Shown here: positions 59,185-64,000 of the stretch, one piece after another
Numbering within the stretch: position 1 is the stretch's first letter
Layout of the letters: each line of letters opens with the position of its first letter
NCBI RefSeq assembly: GCF_014698755.1
Contig: NZ_JACJTO010000004.1
Location: 62,001-126,000 of the forward strand
Length of the DNA: 64,000 nucleotides
Origin: Aphanizomenon flos-aquae FACHB-1287
GTDB taxonomy: Bacteria; Cyanobacteriota; Cyanobacteriia; Cyanobacteriales; Nostocaceae
Direction of reading: 5' to 3'
Position numbers and translations under genes: made by a program
The notes under the pieces: generated by a model
Databases searched by the model: none
Told to the model about the DNA's origin: nothing
Seen by the model: only the letters and a program-made list of their open reading frames with translations

Positions 59185-60441
59185 ATGAATATAGATTCCC
59201 TGCTCCGTCCCTTTCAGTATTTTGGTGTGAATTTGGGATTATCCCGAATTGTCAATTTATTGGCAACTTTAGGAAATCCCCAGAACCAAGTATCAATTAT
59301 TCATGTAGCTGGTACTAACGGCAAAGGTTCTGTTTGTGCTTATCTATCTGCGGTACTTACTGAGGCGGGTTATAAAACTGGACGTTACACATCCCCCCAT
59401 TTGGTTGATTGGACAGAACGTATCTGTATTAATGAACAAGCAATTGATAATAATAAATTGTGTGAATTAATACTCCAAGTTCAAGCAGCAATTAGTCCAG
59501 ATGAGGAATCTCCTACCCAATTTGAAGTAATTACCGCAGCAGCTTGGTTATATTTTGCACAACAACAAGTTGATATTGCTGTGATTGAGGTCGGGTTAGG
59601 AGGTCGTTTAGATGCAACTAATCTCTGTAATCATCCTTTAGTTACAATTATCACTTCTATTAGTAGAGAACACTGGCAAGAACTAGGACCGACTGTAGCC
59701 AATATTGCCAGAGAAAAAGCCGGAATTCTCAAACCGGGATGTCCAGCAGTGGTAGGTTCATTACCAGCAGATGCGGAAAAAGTCGTGCAATTGCGGATTT
59801 TAGAATTACAATGCCCGATTTTTACCCCCCAACCATCTCGTCAAATTGATCAAAATTGGGCAGAATATCAAAAAATTGAAAGTGATCAATTTATCAGATA
59901 TCCATTATCATTACAGGGACAAATTCAACTACATAATTCAGCTTTAGCATTAGCAGCTTTAGAAATTCTGCAAAAACAGAATTGGCAAATTTCTGAGGAA
60001 GCTATTATTAATGGTATGGCTAAAACCAAGTGGCCAGGCAGAATGCAATGGATAACTTGGAAACAACAAAAACTCCTGATTGACGGTGCACATAACCCAG
60101 CTTCAGCTACAGTTTTACGTGATTATGTAGATAGTTTTAAGACTACAAGTATCAATTGGGTCATGGGAATGCTGGCTAATAAAGATCATGGTGATATTTT
60201 TCGGGAACTTCTCAAACCAGGAGATAAATTATATTTAGCTCCAGTACCCGACAGTAATTCGGCAGATTTGGCAGAATTAGCTCAGTTAGCAACATCAATT
60301 TGTCCAGATTTACATTTTTGTAACACCTATCCAGATGTATTTTCAGCTTTAGATGCTGCTTTTACAACTACAGATAATCAAGTTGTATTATGTGGTTCTT
60401 TGTATTTAATTGGTTATTTTTTGTCAGTGGTTAGTAGTTAG
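59185..60441 (+). CDS. folC: Bifunctional folylpolyglutamate/dihydrofolate synthase
   Basis: FolC adds glutamate to dihydropteroate and to folates. The P-loop is HVAGTNGKGSVCAYLSAVLT near residue 45, with TSPHLVDWTERI, VIEVGLGGRLDATN and the SREHWQELGPTVANIAREKA carbamylated-Lys region. The C-terminal Mur-ligase domain includes LLIDGAHNPASA. I chose the ATG at 59185 (MNIDSLLRPFQYFG), since the 18 codons before it are repeat-derived. The last residues (FLSVVSS) are encoded by a TCAGTGG repeat, so the C-terminus has been changed by a repeat. The length of 418 residues is normal. Confidence 0.94.
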   Translation: MNIDSLLRPFQYFGVNLGLSRIVNLLATLGNPQNQVSIIHVAGTNGKGSVCAYLSAVLTEAGYKTGRYTSPHLVDWTERICINEQAIDNNKLCELILQVQAAISPDEESPTQFEVITAAAWLYFAQQQVDIAVIEVGLGGRLDATNLCNHPLVTIITSISREHWQELGPTVANIAREKAGILKPGCPAVVGSLPADAEKVVQLRILELQCPIFTPQPSRQIDQNWAEYQKIESDQFIRYPLSLQGQIQLHNSALALAALEILQKQNWQISEEAIINGMAKTKWPGRMQWITWKQQKLLIDGAHNPASATVLRDYVDSFKTTSINWVMGMLANKDHGDIFRELLKPGDKLYLAPVPDSNSADLAELAQLATSICPDLHFCNTYPDVFSALDAAFTTTDNQVVLCGSLYLIGYFLSVVSS

Positions 60442-60446
60442 TTGTC
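60420..60446. repeat. TCAGTGG/TTAGTTG repeat overlapping the folC stop codon
   Basis: TTGTCAGTGGTTAGTAGTTAG (written as TTGTCAGTGG and TTAGTAGTTAG) forms the last codons and stop of folC and ends just before the convergent ABC binding protein gene. Confidence 0.7.
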
Positions 60447-60447
60447 A

Positions 60448-61746
60448 TTACCTATTATCCCACAATTGGGCGGCATCTTCCACAGCTTTATCAACTGTTT
60501 TCTGTCCTAACATAGCTGCTTGTAAATTTTCGTAAATTAATTTTTGTAAAAGTTTAGAATCTTTGAGTTTGGGAGTCAACACCTCAGCTTGTTGTAATTG
60601 TGTCGCACTAATTACCCGACCCTTTTCCGTTGTTGTAGCATTGCCAGGAATGTCCTTAAAATAATGATCAGACAATGCCTTAACTGTAGAAGGGAGAACA
60701 TTAGCAGCTTTAGCAAAAGCTAACTGATTTTGATCATTTGTAACAAATAAAGCAAACCTAACAGCCTGATCAGGATATTTGCTATCACGAGGAATAACTA
60801 TATTCATCACAGCAACATTTTTCTTACCCGTATCACCCGTAATTTGTGGTGCTATTGCCGAAGCTTGGGCAACAGTAGGGGCATTATTAGCAATAGTTTT
60901 CAGAAATTCAGGACCAGAAGCTAAAAAAGCTGTTTCCCCAGCCTGGTATAAATCTATAGCGTGACGATGCCCTTGAGTTAAAGATTCTTTAGGTAACAAA
61001 CCTTTTGTATACAAATCCACCCAATACTGAAAAGCGGCCTTACCTTGGGGAGTATTGAAACGAGCTTTACCTTCAGCATCAACTAGAGTAACACCCATTT
61101 GTACCAATGATTCCAGCACCTCACCAGAGTCCTGGGGGACAAAGGTAGCAAAGAAAGCATACTTACCAGTTTTCTCCTTAATTTGTTGTGCTGCTTGCCC
61201 TAATTCTGCGTAAGTGGCAGGAGGTTTTGCAATACCTGCCCGTTTTAATAAATCGGTGTTATAAATGGTTAATCGCGTGGTGAGATACCAAGGAATCCCA
61301 AAACTCTTCCCATTCAGACTACTTGCTTGCCAAATATTTGGTAAATAGGTAGAACGGATTTGACTGGTCACCTTAGTATCTAAATCTAACCAAGCATTTT
61401 TTCCTGCCAATTGGGAAGCAAAATCGGGATTAAGGTTAACAACATCAGGTGGCGTTTTTGCTGAAACTGCTGTTAAAATCTTATTTTCCATAGCAGACCA
61501 AGGCACATCTACCCATTTTACCTTGATACTTGGGTTTTGTGATTCAAATGTCTGAATTAGACCTTGGAAATAGTTGGTAAATTGCGGTTGGAGTTGCATT
61601 GTCCAAAATTCAATCGTAGCGGGGGCTGTTGCGGTAGATTTTGGGTAATTGTTAACATTGCTTGTGCTACAACTAACAATCCAGCTAGTAAACAAGCCTA
61701 GTAATGATAAACAAAACAGTTGTTTAAATTTTTGCAATTGCATCAT
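60448..61746 (-). CDS. Sugar ABC transporter substrate-binding lipoprotein
   Basis: This 432-residue protein captures a sugar or similar solute for an ABC importer. The N-terminus has a signal peptide with lipobox (LLGLFTSWIVSCSTSN; the Cys is near residue 26), so it is anchored outside the plasma membrane. TIEFWTMQLQPQF, VDVPWSAMENKILTAVSAKT and PPDVVNLNPDFASQLAGKNA are typical of the family-1 (MalE-like) binding proteins, as are FGIPWYLTTRLTIYNTDLLK and FLASGPEFLKTIA. No permease or ATPase genes are adjacent. The substrate cannot be told. It converges with folC. Confidence 0.93.
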   Translation of the reverse strand: MMQLQKFKQLFCLSLLGLFTSWIVSCSTSNVNNYPKSTATAPATIEFWTMQLQPQFTNYFQGLIQTFESQNPSIKVKWVDVPWSAMENKILTAVSAKTPPDVVNLNPDFASQLAGKNAWLDLDTKVTSQIRSTYLPNIWQASSLNGKSFGIPWYLTTRLTIYNTDLLKRAGIAKPPATYAELGQAAQQIKEKTGKYAFFATFVPQDSGEVLESLVQMGVTLVDAEGKARFNTPQGKAAFQYWVDLYTKGLLPKESLTQGHRHAIDLYQAGETAFLASGPEFLKTIANNAPTVAQASAIAPQITGDTGKKNVAVMNIVIPRDSKYPDQAVRFALFVTNDQNQLAFAKAANVLPSTVKALSDHYFKDIPGNATTTEKGRVISATQLQQAEVLTPKLKDSKLLQKLIYENLQAAMLGQKTVDKAVEDAAQLWDNR

Positions 61747-61929
61747 TGTGTAAGGTGGTGGTACTTTGAAAATTAATTGCGGTAAAAAGAAGATGGAGAA
61801 TTGTGTAAATTATAGGGTATATCAATTGTAGTAAGAGGTAATAGATCATGAGTAATTGAGAAAAGTTTTTGATCGGACAACTGACAACAAACCTAAATAT
61901 TTTCCCTTAGTAATCTAGCAGGTCAAACT

Positions 61930-63036
61930 GTGATTAAAGCCTTCACTAGTTTTTTTGGTAAAGCCAATAAAGCTATTGGTATTGAATTAGCTCCAGAACG
62001 GGTGAGCGTAGTCCAACTACGTAAACAACACCAAAGCTTAAAAATCGAATCTCTGACAACAGTACCAGTCCCAGAAGGTATATTTACCAATGGTCAAATT
62101 ACTGATTCTCCGAGAATGTCCGAAATTATTCAGCAGGTCATTGCTGAAAGTAAAACTAAAGCCTCTCATGTTGTTGCTTGCATACCAGGACAAAATGCTA
62201 TTGTGCGGGTGATTTCTGTGCCGTCTGAATTAGACGATAAAGAGTTGCGGGACATGGTAGTTAACCATGAAGCGTCTTTATATTTACCTTACCCCAGAGA
62301 AGAAGCTGATGTTGACTGTCAAAAACTGGGGCTTTTTATAGATGAAGACGGGATTGAGAAGGTGCAAGTTCTATTAGTTGCAACTCGTAAAGATGTCACA
62401 CAAACCTATTTGAATACTTTTGAACAAGCCGGATTAATTGTTGATGTTTTAGAAATTAACAGTTTTGCAATCATTCGTACTGTTCGTGAGCAATTAAAGA
62501 TGTTTGGAGCCGAAGAAGCAGCGGTGTTAGTTGACATTGAGTTTGATAGTACAGAGATTGCCATTATTATCAATGGTGTGCCACAATTTTCTCGAACAGT
62601 GCCTATCGGTACATATCAACTGCAAAGTGCATTATCAAGGTCTATGAATTTACCAGCGTCACGGGATATGGATATGTTGGAAAGTATTACTATCCCCACA
62701 ACTATACCAGATTCAGTCAATACTGGCATAACTGGGAGTAATCCTGGTATGGCCTCTATGTTGAAGGTTCTGGGAGAATTAGTTGGTGAATTGCGTCGTT
62801 CTATTGATTTTTATATTACTCAAAGTGAAAATCTAGAAGTCGTGCAAATTCTGTTAGCAGGTCCTGGAGGAGGATTACCACAAATTGATGAGTTTTTTCA
62901 TCAAAGATTGAGTTTACCCACTGTCCAAATAGACCCGATTGCTTCTTTGTCTTTGGAGGTAGATACTGAAAAATATCCTTTAATTAAACGTCCTGGTTTA
63001 AGTATTATTCTGGGTTTAGGAATGCGAGGGGTATAA
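61930..63036 (+). CDS. pilM: Type IV pilus assembly protein PilM
   Basis: PilM is an actin-like ATPase of the inner-membrane alignment complex of type IV pili, needed for motility, DNA uptake and, in filamentous cyanobacteria, hormogonium gliding. The N-terminus has KAIGIELAPERVSVVQL, the actin-fold first phosphate loop. VLVDIEFDSTEIAIIINGVP and ILLAGPGGGLPQIDEFFHQR are the second and adenosine motifs. The start is a GTG, with no upstream in-frame ATG. pilN begins 4 bp after its stop, and pilO overlaps pilN, giving a pilMNO(-PQ) operon that continues beyond the right edge. Length is 368 residues. Confidence 0.95.
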   Translation: MIKAFTSFFGKANKAIGIELAPERVSVVQLRKQHQSLKIESLTTVPVPEGIFTNGQITDSPRMSEIIQQVIAESKTKASHVVACIPGQNAIVRVISVPSELDDKELRDMVVNHEASLYLPYPREEADVDCQKLGLFIDEDGIEKVQVLLVATRKDVTQTYLNTFEQAGLIVDVLEINSFAIIRTVREQLKMFGAEEAAVLVDIEFDSTEIAIIINGVPQFSRTVPIGTYQLQSALSRSMNLPASRDMDMLESITIPTTIPDSVNTGITGSNPGMASMLKVLGELVGELRRSIDFYITQSENLEVVQILLAGPGGGLPQIDEFFHQRLSLPTVQIDPIASLSLEVDTEKYPLIKRPGLSIILGLGMRGV

Positions 63037-63039
63037 TAA

Positions 63040-63837
63040 ATGTACAGCTTAGATATTAACTTTCTCAATGATCGTCCAGAATATCAAAAAATAAATCCCA
63101 AGAAACCTGACAAACCACCTATTCAATTAGGTGATTTCATTCCAGTTTATATAGGGCTGGGAGTGGGTTTAATAGTACCTGGCTTGGTGTTTATAAGTTC
63201 TTCAATTCTGGAAGGAAAAACCGCTGAAGTGAATCAGGAAATTACCAAGCTAGAGGAAGAAATTAAGGTTTTAGATGGCAAAGTAGCCAATATTGACAAG
63301 TTCAGGGCGGAAATAACTAGCATTAATAGCCAAAATAAGGCTTTAGTAACAGTTTTTGATCAAATACGTCCTTGGTCTGCTATGTTACAGGATTTACGCG
63401 ATCGCATTCCTGATAAGGTGCAAATTGAAACTATTAAGCAAACTGCTCCCCCTCCTCCTGGTGCAAATCCTGTGGCTGCAACCCCTGGTAATAATGCTAC
63501 TCAAACTGCTGGATTCTTGGAAATTTCTGGTTTTGCAATTTCCTATAGCTTGGTTAATGATTTTTCCCTGAGTCTACAACAATCTAAATTTTTGAATGAA
63601 ACCAAAATTATCAAAGCAGAATTAGTGGACGCAACAGCTATTACGGGTTTTATACCGCCAAAAACAGAGAAAGCAAATGCAACAATTAAACCTCCTCAAG
63701 TAGTTAAATACACTATCAAAGCAGGTTTAAGTAGTGTGCCAGCATCTGATTTAATTCCCGAATTAGAGAAAAAAGGCACCGTCGGACTAGTAGATAGACT
63801 TCGTAATATCAAAAAAGTAGGAGTCATTGGCAAATGA
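63040..63837 (+). CDS. pilN: Type IV pilus assembly protein PilN
   Basis: PilN is a bitopic membrane protein that binds PilM through its short cytoplasmic start and pairs with PilO outside. The signature MYSLDINFLNDRPEYQK is the PilM-binding INFLxxR-type peptide. One membrane helix (FIPVYIGLGVGLIVPGLVFI, residues about 30-52) precedes a coiled coil (EVNQEITKLEEEIKVLDGKV) and a ferredoxin-like domain. A Pro/Ala-rich linker lies near residues 136-152. Its stop codon overlaps the pilO start by ATGA. Length 265 residues. Confidence 0.93.
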   Translation: MYSLDINFLNDRPEYQKINPKKPDKPPIQLGDFIPVYIGLGVGLIVPGLVFISSSILEGKTAEVNQEITKLEEEIKVLDGKVANIDKFRAEITSINSQNKALVTVFDQIRPWSAMLQDLRDRIPDKVQIETIKQTAPPPPGANPVAATPGNNATQTAGFLEISGFAISYSLVNDFSLSLQQSKFLNETKIIKAELVDATAITGFIPPKTEKANATIKPPQVVKYTIKAGLSSVPASDLIPELEKKGTVGLVDRLRNIKKVGVIGK

Positions 63838-64000
63838 CATTTAGTGATGATTTAAATTCTCCTATCCCAATCACCCAGATTCAAGATTCTACCCCTGTTG
63901 TTTTTGGTGTCACCTTAACACCAACTATTATTGGTGGTTTGGTCGGCTTTTTAGGTGTAGCCAGTGCAGCTTATATGCTTCTCAATATGGCAATGCCCGC
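63834..64000 (+). CDS. pilO: Type IV pilus assembly protein PilO, 5' part
   Basis: The gene is cut by the window edge. The visible 55 residues begin MTFSDDLNSPIPITQIQDST, then a membrane helix IIGGLVGFLGVASAAYMLLN. The position after pilN with a four-base ATGA overlap and the cytoplasmic start plus single helix fit PilO, which forms the periplasmic PilNO heterodimer. The diagnostic C-terminal domain is outside the window. Confidence 0.82.
   Translation, partial: MTFSDDLNSPIPITQIQDSTPVVFGVTLTPTIIGGLVGFLGVASAAYMLLNMAMP

Overview
The window is chromosomal DNA of a low-GC cyanobacterium, most likely a filamentous member of the Nostocales (Anabaena, Dolichospermum or Nostoc type). The evidence is a psbY gene, a CruA-type lycopene cyclase, hopanoid genes hpnA and hpnH, a two-component-length GH57/DUF3536 protein, TIGR02652-type and DUF760 proteins, about sixteen copies of the cyanobacterial HIP1 octamer (GCGATCGC), and many heptanucleotide tandem repeats (TTGGTAA, CCACTGA/CCACTAA, TCAGTTG types) in intergenic DNA. 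Species assignment is inference.

Layout. 0-5 kb: rlpA and a GH3/NagZ enzyme (cell-wall remodelling and recycling), a CruA-type cyclase on the minus strand, and a 77-residue conserved hypothetical. 5.7-16.6 kb: two giant multidomain phosphatase-like proteins (2044 and 1506 residues). The first has two PhoX-like domains plus a GDPD domain nested in a phytase/esterase-like propeller. The second has SdiA-regulated-like, cadherin, lamin-tail, Calx-beta and PhoD domains. Both end in nearly identical RTX calcium-binding modules, so they look like type I secreted phosphate-scavenging enzymes. 17-24 kb: Dps, carB, a group 2 sigma factor with a near-consensus promoter, a DUF760 protein and a Nudix hydrolase. 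24-26.3 kb: hpnH and hpnA. 26.4-28.2 kb: an overlapping DUF262/HEPN gene pair that looks like a defence or toxin-type cassette, followed by about 1 kb of AT-rich, gene-free DNA. 29-34 kb: an MsbA-like ABC exporter, a DedA protein, an ABC-2 permease, a Uma2 endonuclease-fold protein and an unknown cyanobacterial protein. 34.3-40.6 kb: anmK and the kdp potassium-ATPase operon, read leftwards as kdpA-kdpB-(kdpF)-kdpC. 41-47 kb: an orphan cytosine-5 methyltransferase, deoC, recO, an MFS transporter and a GT4 glycosyltransferase. 47-58 kb: GH57, Cax exchanger, a peptidoglycan-binding protein, map, an M16 peptidase, a VOC protein and a TIGR02652-type protein. 58-64 kb: a gamma-carbonic anhydrase-like protein, psbY, folC, a sugar-ABC binding lipoprotein, and the start of a pilMNO operon that runs off the right edge.

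The most interesting single observation is in the kdp operon. The small kdpF-type gene between kdpB and kdpC is split by a 165-bp element with 14-bp terminal inverted repeats and a perfect 9-bp target duplication. Removing the element and one duplication restores a 74-codon reading frame. A second, unrelated 107-bp palindromic element sits between kdpB and kdpF. Related elements occur just upstream of the PhoD-like gene and after the ABC-2 permease gene. No rRNA, tRNA or CRISPR array was recognised, and no full-length transposase was seen.
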